DNA of 39,303 bases from a bacterium (GCA_016787925.1 JAEUSK010000283.1:1-39303); one strand, 5' to 3'. Counted from the stretch's first letter, positions 1-9,948 are shown. The notes: a model not told the origin generated them from the sequence alone. Numbers and translations are program-made.

Positions 1-1
1 T

Positions 2-1276
2 CATACTCATGAGAAAAATATTACTTCCATCACGGCCTCGTGGAGAAATAAATCCTTCGCGGTGACCGATGCTTCCGGTATGGCGCGGTTATATCATTCA
101 ACGAGCGAGCAGCTTCTCGTAGATATTCCTGTGAGTTCGGATCCGCTGACCTACGCGACGTACTCGCCAAAAGGGGACGGAGTTCTGTTTGTTACAGAAG
201 ACGGTTCAGTCTACGACTATAGCATAGACAATCCGCATCCGGAGACCACGCTGAAAACGTTGTTCGGCAAAGTCTGGTATGAAAGCTATCCGAAGCCGAC
301 ATACACCTGGCAGTCCACGGGCGGTTCCGACGATTTTGAGCCGAAGCTGAGTCTGATCCCGCTGATATTCGGCACGCTGAAAGCTACATTATATGCGATG
401 GTTTTTGCGATCCCGTTGGCAATCCTTGGCGCGATCTATACGTCTCAGTTTGCTCATCCGAAAATACGAAACATAATAAAACCAACGGTTGAAATCATGG
501 CGGCATTGCCAAGTGTAGTGATCGGATTTATCGCCGGTTTATGGCTCGCGCCTTTAATGAAAGATGTATTGGTCGAGTTCATCATTATGCTCATGCTGTT
601 GCCGGTATTGATTGTTTTGTTTGTCTATTTCTTTGATAAACTGCCCCGAAAAATTACGAATCCGTTTAAGCACGGGTACGAAGTTTTTCTAATGATTCCG
701 ATCGTAATTGTTTCCGTTTTCATATGCTACTATATAGGAAGTGTGGTAACTGAATCAATATTCGGCGGGGATGTTCAGAATTGGCTTTATACTGTCTTAA
801 ATATAAAATATGACCAACGCAATTCGATCGTTATCGGAGTGGCAATGGCATTTGCAGTTATGCCGATCATTTTTACCATTACGGAAGACTCGCTGGCCAG
901 CGTGCCCGCTCATCTTACGTCGGCATCGCTTGCATTGGGCGCGAGCCGATGGCAGACCGCCATCAAAGTTATTTTACCCGCGGCAAGTCCCGGGATTTTT
1001 TCCGCAGTGATGATTGGTTTTGGCCGCGCCGTTGGCGAAACAATGATCGTATTGATGGCAACCGGAAATACGCCGATCATGGACTGGAGTATATTTAATG
1101 GTATGAGAACGTTATCCGCCAATATTGCGGTTGAAATTCCCGAAGCCCCGCACGCCGGAACTCTTTACCGAACGCTGTTCTTGTCGGGTCTACTCTTGTT
1201 TATGATGACTTTTTTTGTAAATACCATTGCGGAGTTAGTCAGGCAAAGGCTAAGAAGAAAATATGCGTCCCTTTAA
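2..1276 (+). CDS. pstC: Phosphate ABC transporter permease PstC, large form (5' partial)
   Basis: Membrane subunit of the high-affinity PstSCAB phosphate importer. The frame is open from base 2 with no stop, so the true start lies upstream; the GTG at 62 is only the first in-window start codon. About 105 residues of soluble, WD/propeller-like sequence (for example the motif TYSPKGDGVLFVTEDGS) precede the first permease helix, then come the helices and the ABC-contact (EAA) loop, seen as EDSLASVPAHL followed by ALGASRWQTAIKVILPA. Classic PstC is about 300 residues, so this is the enlarged type known from some proteobacteria and other phyla, whose extra domain is expected outside the cytoplasmic membrane. 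It ends in TAA, 34 nt before pstA, and heads a pst-pho operon; pstS is not in the window. The family call is firm; what the extra domain does is unknown. Confidence 0.92.
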   Translation, partial: HTHEKNITSITASWRNKSFAVTDASGMARLYHSTSEQLLVDIPVSSDPLTYATYSPKGDGVLFVTEDGSVYDYSIDNPHPETTLKTLFGKVWYESYPKPTYTWQSTGGSDDFEPKLSLIPLIFGTLKATLYAMVFAIPLAILGAIYTSQFAHPKIRNIIKPTVEIMAALPSVVIGFIAGLWLAPLMKDVLVEFIIMLMLLPVLIVLFVYFFDKLPRKITNPFKHGYEVFLMIPIVIVSVFICYYIGSVVTESIFGGDVQNWLYTVLNIKYDQRNSIVIGVAMAFAVMPIIFTITEDSLASVPAHLTSASLALGASRWQTAIKVILPAASPGIFSAVMIGFGRAVGETMIVLMATGNTPIMDWSIFNGMRTLSANIAVEIPEAPHAGTLYRTLFLSGLLLFMMTFFVNTIAELVRQRLRRKYASL

Positions 1277-1310
1277 TTTAGACTATCGGATCATGTATTA
1301 AGAGGCCGAA

Positions 1311-2936
1311 ATGCGTAAACTTTTCAAAACTGGAGAAATCTATTTGTGGTTCACTGGCGCCGTGCTGGGCCTGATCATCCTGATGGTTGCCGGTTTGTTA
1401 TTCATCGTTTCATTGAATGGCGTCGGTGTTTTCTGGCCGTCTAATCTGGCGGAGGTTAAGTATTCCGACGGACGTGTGTTGCTTGGCGAAATTAAAGAAG
1501 AAGAAGAGATTCCTCAGTCGGCGTTGCCGGAGAAATACCGGGATGAAACGCAAAAGCGTTTTCAAATGAAGATCGGCAATCGTGATGTGTACGGCAGCGA
1601 TTTCAGGTGGGTTTCCACGTATGAACTTAATGAACTCTACTACCCGGACGATGCCATCTGTATCGAACGCAGGGAGTTTGGAAATCTATACGGCAGGCTT
1701 GCAGGCATCAAGGATAATGGAGTATTCATTGCTCAGGGTGGCTCGGCTATCACAACTTTTAAAACTTTGCTGGATAAATCGAACGAAGTGTTTGATAGAA
1801 AGTACCAACTTGAAAAAAACGAGATAGGGAAGATAAACTACGATATCGAGCAACAACGATTGAGAATTAAGAAATTGAAATTTTACGGCCAGGACGACCC
1901 CGTAACTGTACTTTCAATTGAAAAGACCATAGCGGATTTAGAGAACAAATACAAGGTTCTCCAGGGAGAGGTGGACGAACTCAATGTAAAGACTTCTTCG
2001 TTATCCGTTGTGGTAACTCTGGCGGACGGATCGCAAAAGGAAATTGAACTGTCAAAAGCAATCCGGTTTTACCAGCCTAACGGGATGAACGTATTTGAAA
2101 AAACGAAATACTATTCAGTTAAAGTACATGAATTTCTCTTTGATGATCCCCGTGAATCAAATACGGAAGGCGGAGTTTTCCCGGCGATTTTTGGAACGGT
2201 GATGATGGTGCTTCTCATGACGGTATTTGTCGTTCCCTTCGGTGTCATGGCTGCACTGTATCTTCGCGAATATGCTAAGCAAGGACTTATGGTCAGGCTG
2301 ACCCGTATTGCCGTCAATAATCTGGCTGGCGTGCCTTCGATCGTATTCGGTATCTTTGGGCTTGGTTTTTTTGTTTATGCTTGCGGAGGAACGATCGACG
2401 CGCTGTTCTATCCGGATCGGCTTCCCACGCCGACATGGGGGACTGGCGGTATATTGTGGGCGTCTCTCACATTATCCCTTCTTACAGTACCGGTTGTCAT
2501 AGTTGCAACGGAAGAAGCGCTGGCGGCGGTTCCAAGGGGAGCGCGCGATGCATCGCTCGCCTTAGGCGCCACCAAGTGGCAGACAACATGGCGGGTCGTA
2601 TTACCGGCATCAACTCCGGGAATATTAACGGGTGTGATACTTGCGATGGCGCGCGGAGCAGGTGAAGTTGCTCCGCTGATGATCACCGGCGTTGTCAAGC
2701 TTGCGCCGAATCTACCGCTCGATACTTCGTTTCCTTTCTTTCATCTGGACCGGAAATTTATGCATTTAGGATTTCATATTTATGACGTCGGCTTTCAGTC
2801 GCCAAATGTCGAAGCGGCAAAACCGATGGTCTTTATGACGGCGCTTTTATTGATTCTTATTGTCTTGATGCTCAACCTGACCGCAATCATTATTCGCGCC
2901 CGCTTAAGGAAAAAATATAAAGGTTCTGCATTTTAA
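1311..2936 (+). CDS. pstA: Phosphate ABC transporter permease PstA, large form
   Basis: Second membrane subunit of the Pst phosphate importer, 541 residues against roughly 280-300 for classic PstA. It has one N-terminal helix (about residues 12-36), then a long hydrophilic insert (about 40-285) that should be periplasmic and includes a predicted coiled coil around residues 160-225. The conventional permease core follows (about 290-535). The ABC-contact loop reads [20 protein letters not shown] followed by [19 protein letters not shown] Shine-Dalgarno lies 6 nt before the ATG. It sits between pstC and pstB, so it would pair with the equally enlarged PstC. The insert may touch PstS or the extra domain of PstC (inference). 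Confidence 0.93.
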   Translation: MRKLFKTGEIYLWFTGAVLGLIILMVAGLLFIVSLNGVGVFWPSNLAEVKYSDGRVLLGEIKEEEEIPQSALPEKYRDETQKRFQMKIGNRDVYGSDFRWVSTYELNELYYPDDAICIERREFGNLYGRLAGIKDNGVFIAQGGSAITTFKTLLDKSNEVFDRKYQLEKNEIGKINYDIEQQRLRIKKLKFYGQDDPVTVLSIEKTIADLENKYKVLQGEVDELNVKTSSLSVVVTLADGSQKEIELSKAIRFYQPNGMNVFEKTKYYSVKVHEFLFDDPRESNTEGGVFPAIFGTVMMVLLMTVFVVPFGVMAALYLREYAKQGLMVRLTRIAVNNLAGVPSIVFGIFGLGFFVYACGGTIDALFYPDRLPTPTWGTGGILWASLTLSLLTVPVVIVATEEALAAVPRGARDASLALGATKWQTTWRVVLPASTPGILTGVILAMARGAGEVAPLMITGVVKLAPNLPLDTSFPFFHLDRKFMHLGFHIYDVGFQSPNVEAAKPMVFMTALLLILIVLMLNLTAIIIRARLRKKYKGSAF

Positions 2937-2970
2937 ATTAGATTTGAAAATGATATATTCAGGAAATACT

Positions 2971-3843
2971 ATGATCGACAAGAAAACTGAAATAAAGAGC
3001 GAAGCAAGTGCCGACAAGCATTTGTCGAAGTCCGAAGCGGAACCGCAAAACGATTTTTCAGGCGGTATCAATCTAGCTTCGACAAGGTCACGAACTAAGA
3101 TCGTGACCAAGGACGTAAACATGTTTTACGGCGAGCAGCAGGCTTTGATAAATATTTCGCTCGAAATTCTGCAGAATGAAGTGACTGCTTTAATCGGACC
3201 GTCCGGATGCGGCAAATCAACCTATTTGCGGCTGTTCAATCGCATGAACGACCTTGTAGACGGTGTGACGATCCAAGGGCAGATATGGATTGACGGGAAA
3301 GATATTTACCACAAAGACACAGATGTGGTTGACCTGAGAAAAAAAGTCGGTATGATCTTCCAAAAATCAAATCCTTTTCCAAAATCGATTTATGAGAATG
3401 TGGCTTACGGACCGCGTGTGAATGGAGAGAATTCGGCGGAGAAGCTCGACGAGATCGTAGAGCGATGTCTTAGGAAAGCGGCGCTATGGGATGAGGTCAA
3501 GGATCGCCTGAAGATTTCCGCATACAGCCTGTCCGGAGGCCAGCAACAGCGATTATGTATTGCGCGGGCATTAGCCGTAGATCCGGATGTGTTGCTTATG
3601 GACGAACCCTGTTCCGCGCTGGATCCTATAGCGACGCAGAAAATCGAAGACCTGATCAAAGAGCTAAAACACGATTACACCATTGTCATCGTAACGCATA
3701 ATATGCAGCAGGCGGCTCGTGTGTCGGATAAAACGGCATTTATGTGGCTCGGAAAAATGATCGAATTCAACGAAACCAAAAAAATATTTACCTCTCCGGA
3801 TCAAAAAATGACGGAAGATTATATCACCGGAAGATTTGGATAA
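2971..3843 (+). CDS. pstB: Phosphate ABC transporter ATP-binding protein PstB
   Basis: Cytoplasmic ATPase that powers the PstCA permease. Taken from the ATG at 2971 it has 290 residues: Walker A GPSGCGKS at about 76-83, Q-loop near 131, signature LSGGQQQR at about 187-194, Walker B VLLMDEP with Asp211-Glu212, and the switch His in VTHNM. I chose 2971 because AGGA (2961-2964) lies 6 nt upstream; in-frame TTG 2944 and ATG 2950 are possible but lack a good ribosome site. The first 45 residues are a polar extension absent from short PstB proteins. It follows pstA closely and precedes phoU. Confidence 0.95.
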   Translation: MIDKKTEIKSEASADKHLSKSEAEPQNDFSGGINLASTRSRTKIVTKDVNMFYGEQQALINISLEILQNEVTALIGPSGCGKSTYLRLFNRMNDLVDGVTIQGQIWIDGKDIYHKDTDVVDLRKKVGMIFQKSNPFPKSIYENVAYGPRVNGENSAEKLDEIVERCLRKAALWDEVKDRLKISAYSLSGGQQQRLCIARALAVDPDVLLMDEPCSALDPIATQKIEDLIKELKHDYTIVIVTHNMQQAARVSDKTAFMWLGKMIEFNETKKIFTSPDQKMTEDYITGRFG

Positions 3844-3916
3844 CTTTTATTGGGACTTGCGTAATATAAAAGTAAGTAAAGACACTTAACTCATTACTAT
3901 TAGAGAACGAAAGAGT

Positions 3917-4588
3917 ATGAAAGCACAATTCACCGAACAGTTGGCTCATTTGGAAAAACTCATTATTGAAATGGGAAGCATGGTTGAGACTCAGGTATCC
4001 AGTACGATTCAGGCTTTGATCGACCGGAATATCCCTCTGGCGATGGCGGTGATGCAGAACGACCACAAAGTAGATGAATTGGAAATGACTATCGATGAGG
4101 AAGTGCTGAGTATTCTGGCTTTGCATCAACCGGTGGCGGTAGACCTTCGTGACGTGATAGGAATTTCCAAGATCAATGGAGATCTCGAACGTATCGGCGA
4201 TCATGCGCAGAATATCGCCGAATCCGTCAAAGTTATTGTTGAAAATAATCAGCGTATCACCGTAGATTATATTCCGAAAATGTCGGCCATTGCGCGCAGC
4301 ATGCTCAAGGACGCCATTGATAGTTTTATTCATAAAGACGTCGAATTGGCCATGTCCGTGTGCAAACGCGACGACGATATTGATGATCTGAATAAATATT
4401 TGTTTGCTGATATCCTGGCAAGTATGATCAAAGACCCCCAGGTCATCCCTACGTCGATGGAGGTCATACGCATCAGCAAAAATTTTGAGCGGATTGCAGA
4501 TCTGTGTACGAATATTTGTGAAGACGTCGTATTCATTCGCGACGCGAAATCCATTAAACACTCCAAGGAACACCAAAAACTTTTATAG
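3917..4588 (+). CDS. phoU: Phosphate signalling protein PhoU
   Basis: A 223-residue all-helical protein with two PhoU repeats. The typical metal-binding acidic stretches are seen as NDHKVDELEMTIDEE near residue 50 and CKRDDDIDDLN near 150; GDLERIGDHAQNIAE and KNFERIADLCTNICEDV are the paired signature helices. In known systems PhoU links the Pst transporter to the PhoR kinase and keeps the regulon silent when phosphate is plentiful. The start ATG has only a weak purine-rich site (AAAGAG). It lies 73 nt after pstB and 9 nt before phoB, so transporter, PhoU and two-component system are probably co-expressed. Confidence 0.95.
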   Translation: MKAQFTEQLAHLEKLIIEMGSMVETQVSSTIQALIDRNIPLAMAVMQNDHKVDELEMTIDEEVLSILALHQPVAVDLRDVIGISKINGDLERIGDHAQNIAESVKVIVENNQRITVDYIPKMSAIARSMLKDAIDSFIHKDVELAMSVCKRDDDIDDLNKYLFADILASMIKDPQVIPTSMEVIRISKNFERIADLCTNICEDVVFIRDAKSIKHSKEHQKLL

Positions 4589-4597
4589 GATTGCTCG

Positions 4598-5311
4598 ATG
4601 GCCAAAAAAACAAAAACCATATTGTGCGTGGATGATGAACATGATATTCTGGATATACTTTCTTACAACCTCAAGAAAGAAGGATATGCGGTTTATACCG
4701 CCGACAGCGGGGATAAGGGGATTCAGCTGGCGGAAAAAATTAAGCCGGACCTTGTCATTCTCGATGTGATGATGCCCGGCAAAGATGGTTTAGAAGTGTG
4801 TAAGGCCATTCGTAACAGCCTGTTCATAAAAGACACGCATATCATATTTTTAACGGCTAAAGCGGATGAAATCGACGAAATCGTCGGGCTGGAATTTGGC
4901 GCCGATGATTATGTAACAAAACCGTTCAGTCCAAGGAAGATCGTCACTCGCGTCAAAGCGTTGTTCCGCCGCGTCGAATTGCGAAAGGAGTTAGCGGACG
5001 TTAATAAAAGTATTATCAAGATTGCCGGAGTTGAAATCAACCGCATTAATTACACCGTTAAAGTCGATGGGATGGACGTTAAATTTCTGCACAAAGAATT
5101 TGAATTATTGTATTTTCTGATGCATCGGCCGAATATGGTGTTTTCACGAAATAATCTTCTGCATCATGTTTGGGGCGAAGACGCATTCTTTGTTGACCGA
5201 ACGGTGGATGTACATGTAACTAAAATTCGAAAAAAAATGGGACGATACGGCGATATGATTGAAACGGTGCGCGGAGTCGGTTATAAATTTACATCGAACG
5301 GAAATTTCTAA
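4598..5311 (+). CDS. phoB: Phosphate-regulon response regulator, PhoB/OmpR family
   Basis: A 237-residue regulator with an N-terminal receiver (acidic pair in CVDDEHD, phospho-acceptor Asp56 in VILDVMMPG, conserved Lys in YVTKPFSPRK) and a C-terminal winged helix (about 135-235) containing VFSRNNLLHHVWG and TVDVHVTKIRKKMG. Its place between phoU and a PhoR-like kinase points to control of phosphate-starvation genes. AGGA is 8 nt before the ATG. The stop at 5309-5311 is separated from the phoR ATG by a single base, so the two are likely translationally coupled. An OmpR-family regulator of another stimulus cannot be excluded from sequence alone, but the context is strong. Confidence 0.93.
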   Translation: MAKKTKTILCVDDEHDILDILSYNLKKEGYAVYTADSGDKGIQLAEKIKPDLVILDVMMPGKDGLEVCKAIRNSLFIKDTHIIFLTAKADEIDEIVGLEFGADDYVTKPFSPRKIVTRVKALFRRVELRKELADVNKSIIKIAGVEINRINYTVKVDGMDVKFLHKEFELLYFLMHRPNMVFSRNNLLHHVWGEDAFFVDRTVDVHVTKIRKKMGRYGDMIETVRGVGYKFTSNGNF

Positions 5312-5312
5312 T

Positions 5313-6719
5313 ATGAAAAAAATCAGTTCCCAGATATCAGCCGCGCTTATCATTCTATTCCTTGTCGGATTCATCATATTATTGGTCATAACAGATCAGT
5401 TACTCAAGAAGAACCTTCAAGATCAGATTGTAGAAGACCTCAAAATACAATGTGTGCTGATTGATAACCTGCTGCCGCAAGATACTGATTCAATTCAATT
5501 AGCGGTCTCCCGACTTTCGAAAATGGTGGACGCCCGTATTACGGTTATTGACCCATCCGGCGACGTGTTAGGCGAATCGGATGAACATCACAAACTGGCA
5601 GATTTGGATAATCATTTGAATCGGGACGAAGTGCAGGAGGCCTTGAGGAATATCGACGGCTTTGGGTTTTCCATTCGTTACAGCCAGACTGTAAAGGAGG
5701 ACCTTGTATACACGGCTTATAAGTCGGATCGCCAGAGGTTTATACGATTGGCGAAGCAACAACGATTCGTTGACAGTGTGGTTTGGAAAGTCCGTTGGCT
5801 TTTGTTTGCTTCCGCATTCGGGGCCATAGCCATTGTTCTTATCATGGTACCGCGCGTCTCCAGATCGCTGACCAGGCCGCTGACGGACATCATTACTGCG
5901 GCGGAAGACATTAAAGGCGGCAATTACGACAGGGAAATACTTGTTTCGGAGGACAACGAGATAGGGGAACTCGGAAAGATATTAAACTCGATGTCGGCCA
6001 AACTTAAGGGCGATATTATCCAACTCAACCAACTCCAGGAAATCCGGAAAGATTTTGTTGCAAACGCCTCTCATGAACTGCGCACGCCGATCAGTTCTAT
6101 TCGCGGATTTGTCGAAACGCTGCTGGACGGAGCCTATCATGATGAAGAAGTCAGTAGAAAATTTCTTGAACGCACGCTTTCCAATGTGATTCGTCTTGAA
6201 AATATCGTGAATGATATGCTGGATCTCTCCAAGCTGGAAGTGCGTGACAAAGGATTGAGCCTTCGTTATTTTGATGTGGGCGAACATGTTCGGCCGATTT
6301 TGTCGGATTTTGAAGAACGTGCGAACAAAAAGGGATTGGATTTAAAATTTGAATCCTCGCTGCCCGCAGATTACAAATTGTTTGCGGATCCTTATCAATT
6401 TGAAAAAGCAATGACCAATCTGATAGAAAACGCCGTCAAGTACACCGAAAACGGGTACGTAAAAGTCTCCGTACAAAAAGTAAATGAAGAAGTGGCCGTT
6501 ACGGTGGAAGACACCGGTCACGGCGTCAGGCAGGAAGATATAACGCGCATCTTCGAGCGATTTTATCGTGTAGATAAGGGGCGTTCGCGTCAGCAAGGCG
6601 GGAGCGGTTTAGGTCTGTCTATCGTGAAACATGTCATGGAAATTCATAACGGCAGTGTGCGTGTCGAATCAGAAATTAACAAAGGCTCCCGGTTCATTCT
6701 TACTTTTCCAACAATGTAA
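5313..6719 (+). CDS. phoR: Phosphate-regulon sensor histidine kinase PhoR
   Basis: A membrane histidine kinase of 468 residues from the ATG at 5313. An upstream in-frame GTG at 5259 would overlap phoB by 53 nt and is less likely. It has TM1 at about 9-28, an extracytoplasmic region of about 130 residues, TM2 at about 162-180, HAMP at about 180-235, and a HisKA domain with phospho-acceptor His254 in NASHELRTPISS. The ATPase domain follows, with N-box NLIENAVKYTE, G1 DTGHGV and G2 GGSGLGLSIVKH. It autophosphorylates and passes phosphate to the adjacent PhoB. No cytoplasmic PAS is evident between HAMP and HisKA, unlike E. coli PhoR; the outer region may hold a PAS-like fold as in Bacillus PhoR (inference). 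Confidence 0.93.
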   Translation: MKKISSQISAALIILFLVGFIILLVITDQLLKKNLQDQIVEDLKIQCVLIDNLLPQDTDSIQLAVSRLSKMVDARITVIDPSGDVLGESDEHHKLADLDNHLNRDEVQEALRNIDGFGFSIRYSQTVKEDLVYTAYKSDRQRFIRLAKQQRFVDSVVWKVRWLLFASAFGAIAIVLIMVPRVSRSLTRPLTDIITAAEDIKGGNYDREILVSEDNEIGELGKILNSMSAKLKGDIIQLNQLQEIRKDFVANASHELRTPISSIRGFVETLLDGAYHDEEVSRKFLERTLSNVIRLENIVNDMLDLSKLEVRDKGLSLRYFDVGEHVRPILSDFEERANKKGLDLKFESSLPADYKLFADPYQFEKAMTNLIENAVKYTENGYVKVSVQKVNEEVAVTVEDTGHGVRQEDITRIFERFYRVDKGRSRQQGGSGLGLSIVKHVMEIHNGSVRVESEINKGSRFILTFPTM

Positions 6720-6760
6720 TACCTTTCCTTTTCGTCAATTCAACATTTTTTTTTTAGAAC

Positions 6761-6789
6761 TTGAAATTTAGAGATATTATAAATATTAT
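6761..6789 (+). promoter_or_regulatory. Candidate sigma70-type promoter for the DUF47-pit pair
   Basis: TTGAAA (6761-6766) and TATTAT (6784-6789) are separated by exactly 17 nt in the AT-rich gap after phoR. Transcription would begin near 6796, about 30 nt before the DUF47 start. I see no clear direct-repeat Pho box nearby. Matched by eye only. Confidence 0.4.
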
Positions 6790-6824
6790 TACTCGAATTT
6801 TAAAAAGCTTAACCGAAAATACTT

Positions 6825-7469
6825 ATGGGATTTGATCGATTTTTGCAGGCGTTGATGCCAACAGACAAAAAGTTTTACAGTTTTTTCGAGGAATCGGCGC
6901 AACTGATTATTAAAGGATCTGATGAACTGAACAAACTCAGCGCGGCGTCTCCAGCGGACCGTGAGGGAGTTTATCGCCGTATTGAGGAGTTGGAGCACGA
7001 ATGCGATAACGTTACGCATAAAGTGTATGACGAACTCAACAAGACGTTTGTCACGCCTTTTGACCGTGAAGATATTCATATGCTGGCATCGGAACTGGAC
7101 GACATTATGGACTTTATGGATGAAAGCTCTAAACGATGTTTGTTATACAAACTCGAAAAAATTCCGGAGCCAATGACGCAGTTGATAGAAATTTTGCATA
7201 AATCCGTCGGTGAAATTAGCCGCGGCATTTCACTTCTGAGGCATACCAATAGATTTAAAGAACTGCGTCAGGCGCTATTAAAGGTGCATGAATATGAAAA
7301 TGAGGCGGACACGGTGTATGAACAAACGCTGGCTAAAATGTTTGATGAAGAAAAAGACGCAATTCTCGTTATTAAATTAAAAGATATTTACGGAAGCCTA
7401 GAACGCGCGACAGATAAGTGCGAAGCAGTCGCCAATGTGCTGGAAACCATTCTTATTAAACACGCCTAA
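6825..7469 (+). CDS. DUF47 (TIGR00153, PhoU-like) phosphate transport accessory protein
   Basis: A 214-residue helical protein with no membrane segment. The N-terminus (MGFDRFLQALMPTDKKFYSF followed by FEESAQ) and motifs such as ELEHECDNVTHKV and ALLKVHEYENEADTVYEQ match the DUF47/Pit-accessory family, a distant PhoU relative. The acidic E-x3-D/E patterns resemble PhoU metal-binding helices. Members are usually encoded directly before a Pit transporter and are thought to regulate it, which fits the pit gene 12 nt downstream. There is no strong Shine-Dalgarno before the ATG. Function beyond this association is inferred from context. Confidence 0.9.
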   Translation: MGFDRFLQALMPTDKKFYSFFEESAQLIIKGSDELNKLSAASPADREGVYRRIEELEHECDNVTHKVYDELNKTFVTPFDREDIHMLASELDDIMDFMDESSKRCLLYKLEKIPEPMTQLIEILHKSVGEISRGISLLRHTNRFKELRQALLKVHEYENEADTVYEQTLAKMFDEEKDAILVIKLKDIYGSLERATDKCEAVANVLETILIKHA

Positions 7470-7481
7470 CCCGGATACGAC

Positions 7482-8474
7482 ATGCTGACGCTCGTTATAA
7501 CGATTATTATTATTGCGCTCATTTTTGACTTTCTTAACGGATTTCATGATTCCGCCAATTCTATTGCCACTGTGGTCTCTACGCGTGTCCTCACGCCGCG
7601 CAAAGCGGTAATGTTCGCCGCTTTTTTTAATCTGATTGCGGCATTTATGTTTGACGTTCATATTGCTAAAACAATTGGAAAAGGATTAGTAGATCTTCAG
7701 GCGGTTAATGAATACGTTATCATGTCGGGACTGTTGGGTGCGATTGTATGGAATTTAATTACATGGTATTACGGTCTGCCTTCCAGTTCATCGCACGCTC
7801 TTATGGGCGGATATGCAGGTGCTGCTATCGCCAAAGCCGGGGTTGGTTCGATCCTCGTCAGCGGTTGGGTTCCAACAATCATTTTTATCGTCATGGCTCC
7901 ACTGATGGGCATGCTGATGGGATTTTTTCTTATGCTGGCGTTAGCTTGGATTTTTCATGACCGTTCATCGACCCGAGTTAACTCCACTTTTAGGAAACTC
8001 CAGCTCGTTTCAGCCGCAGCCTACTCGCTCGGTCACGGAACCAACGACGCACAAAAAACCATGGGTGTTATCACCGGGTTGCTTGTAACAGCCGGTATCT
8101 TGACTACTTTTGAAGTTCCATTCTGGGTTGTATTAATTTCTCACTTTGCGATCGCAATGGGAACCTTGTTTGGCGGCTGGCGTATTGTAAAAACGATGGG
8201 TCAGAAGATAACAAAACTCAAACCATCCGACGGCTTTTGTGCGGAAACAGCAGGCGCCATCACACTATTGGTTACTGCTTTTGGTGGAATTTCAGTCAGT
8301 ACGACACACACTATTACCGGGGCGATTATGGGCGTCGGCGCTACAAAAAGGTTATCCGCAGTTCGCTGGGGTGTTGCAGGAAATATCGTGGTAGCGTGGA
8401 TACTAACCATTCCGGCATCGGCCTTGGTTGGAGCCGTATGTTATTGGTCTATTTCAGCTATGGTGGGACAGTAA
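7482..8474 (+). CDS. pit: Inorganic phosphate transporter, PiT family
   Basis: An integral membrane carrier of 330 residues that imports metal-phosphate or phosphate with a cation. The two inverted PiT signature repeats are visible: FLNGFHDSANSIATVVSTR near residue 20 and SLGHGTNDAQKTMGVI near residue 185. SSSHALMGG and STTHTITGAIMGVG are the paired helix motifs. It is shorter than E. coli PitA (about 500 residues) but normal for the short bacterial and archaeal type. It follows the DUF47 gene by 12 nt and ends the phosphate block, giving the cell a low-affinity uptake route beside Pst. Confidence 0.93.
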   Translation: MLTLVITIIIIALIFDFLNGFHDSANSIATVVSTRVLTPRKAVMFAAFFNLIAAFMFDVHIAKTIGKGLVDLQAVNEYVIMSGLLGAIVWNLITWYYGLPSSSSHALMGGYAGAAIAKAGVGSILVSGWVPTIIFIVMAPLMGMLMGFFLMLALAWIFHDRSSTRVNSTFRKLQLVSAAAYSLGHGTNDAQKTMGVITGLLVTAGILTTFEVPFWVVLISHFAIAMGTLFGGWRIVKTMGQKITKLKPSDGFCAETAGAITLLVTAFGGISVSTTHTITGAIMGVGATKRLSAVRWGVAGNIVVAWILTIPASALVGAVCYWSISAMVGQ

Positions 8475-8568
8475 CCGGCAGGCAATGGATTTCTCGCCTT
8501 CAATTCCTTCTTATTTCAATCGCACATATCTTACACACGCCAATCGTTGTTACCTATAACAGAAAAGC

Positions 8569-8600
8569 AAATTTCAATGAGTTTTTCTCAATTGGAATTT
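8569..8600. terminator. Possible bidirectional terminator hairpin between pit and preA
   Basis: Arms AAATTTCAATGAG (8569-8581) and CTCAATTGGAATTT (8587-8600) pair with one bulge and one wobble around a TTTTT loop, in the short gap between two converging genes. There is no long U-tract on either strand, so the call is tentative. Confidence 0.35.
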
Positions 8601-8604
8601 CAAA

Positions 8605-9948
8605 TCAATCACGATTTGACTTCTTATGCTTCAAGGCATCCAAGGGCTCCGGGATCCAATGATGAGTACCTCCGGCTAATTGGTCATTAAACGTAGTGGG
8701 TATGTTGCCTTTCTCTGTTCGGTCGTGCCAAGTCTCAACTTTTGAGCCGTCGTCCTTTCTAACCATCGTGATACAACCCTCCACCGGACATACGAGCGAA
8801 CAGAGATTACATCCGACGCAATTTTCTTCAATGATAAACGGAACACGCTGGCCATTACCTTTCGGTAAACCGATAGCCTGATGGGCACCGTCTTCACAGG
8901 CAATGTAACACAACTGGCATTCGATACATTTCTTTTTATTAATCTCGGCAATTACTTTGTAATTAAGATTCAGGTTTTCCCATGTCTTAATATTTGGTAG
9001 CGCTTTACCGACCATTTCATTAATATGGTTAAATCCTTTATCGGCCATATATCGTTCCAATCCGGGAATCATTTCGCGAATGATTCCAAAACCATAATGC
9101 ATCACGGCCGTGCAGACTTGTACGTTTGTTGCGCCAAGCAATATGAACTCAACCGCATCGCGCCAATTTTCAATTCCGCCGATACCGGAAATCGGTAAAT
9201 TAACTCCTTGCTCCTGCGCGCAATTCTTAACCATGTTCAGCGCAATTGGTTTTACCGCCGGGCCGCAATAGCCGCCGTTGGTACTCTTACCGTCTACGGC
9301 CGGATACGTAACAAAATTATCCAGATCCACACCGACTAAACTCTGAATGGTGTTGATAAGTGAAATGGCATCAGCGCCGCCTAGTCTTGCCGCAATGGCC
9401 GGCTCGGTTATATCGGTAATATTCGGCGTCAACTTAACAATAACAGGTTTTTTGGAGACCTCTTTGACCCAGGAAACAATGGTCTTTAACACGTTGGGTT
9501 CTTGGCCAACGGCGGAACCCATACCGCGTTCGCACATGCCGTGCGGGCATCCGAAATTCAATTCCACTCCGTCGGCGCCGGCGTTCTCCACGTCTTTCAC
9601 AATTTGATGCCACTCTTCTCGGCTTTGAACCATGAGCGATGCAACGACCGCATGATTGGGGAAATGTTTTTTTACTTCTTCTATTTCCCGTAAATTATCT
9701 TTAAGCGGACGGTCGCTGATCAGTTCAATATTGTTAAATCCCATCATGCGCGTATCGCGGTAATTCAATGCTCCATAACGGCTGGAAACATTGACGATCG
9801 GAATACCTAACGTCTTCCAAACGGCGCCGCCCCATCCTGCGTCAAATGCCTTCATAACTTGGTAGCCTGAATTCGTCGGCGGCGCGGAGGCCAGCCAAAA
9901 GGGATTAGGTGATTTTATGCCTGCAAAATTGACTGATAAATCCGGCAT
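8605..9948 (-). CDS. preA: NAD-dependent dihydropyrimidine dehydrogenase subunit PreA
   Basis: Pyrimidine-binding subunit that reduces uracil or thymine to the 5,6-dihydro form; 447 residues. Residues 1-310 form the FMN barrel of the DHODH superfamily, with the active-site loop NFGCPHGMCERGMGSAVGQ placing the general-acid Cys at 134. The C-terminus carries two [4Fe-4S] motifs: Cys341/344/347/351 and Cys377/380/383/387. NTIQSLVGVDLD and SGIGGIENW are flavin and substrate loops. AAAGGAG stands just before the ATG. It is last in the pyrimidine cluster, 59 nt after preT, its electron-input partner. A residue of note is Cys139 inside the loop (HGMCERG), where homologues I recall carry Ser or Gly. 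Confidence 0.94.
   Translation of the reverse strand: MPDLSVNFAGIKSPNPFWLASAPPTNSGYQVMKAFDAGWGGAVWKTLGIPIVNVSSRYGALNYRDTRMMGFNNIELISDRPLKDNLREIEEVKKHFPNHAVVASLMVQSREEWHQIVKDVENAGADGVELNFGCPHGMCERGMGSAVGQEPNVLKTIVSWVKEVSKKPVIVKLTPNITDITEPAIAARLGGADAISLINTIQSLVGVDLDNFVTYPAVDGKSTNGGYCGPAVKPIALNMVKNCAQEQGVNLPISGIGGIENWRDAVEFILLGATNVQVCTAVMHYGFGIIREMIPGLERYMADKGFNHINEMVGKALPNIKTWENLNLNYKVIAEINKKKCIECQLCYIACEDGAHQAIGLPKGNGQRVPFIIEENCVGCNLCSLVCPVEGCITMVRKDDGSKVETWHDRTEKGNIPTTFNDQLAGGTHHWIPEPLDALKHKKSNRD

Noticed and set aside
3824-4576. A 250-codon open frame antisense to phoU
   Set aside because: It lies wholly opposite a clear PhoU gene, its product has low-complexity, His/Phe/Asn-rich composition typical of an antisense frame, and no ribosome site was seen.
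8605-9948. Apparent loss of the catalytic Cys in PreA (Val in GMGSAVGQ)
   Set aside because: On realignment the catalytic Cys belongs to the NFGCPHG motif (Cys134), which is present; Val at the other site is what I recall in bacterial PreA.
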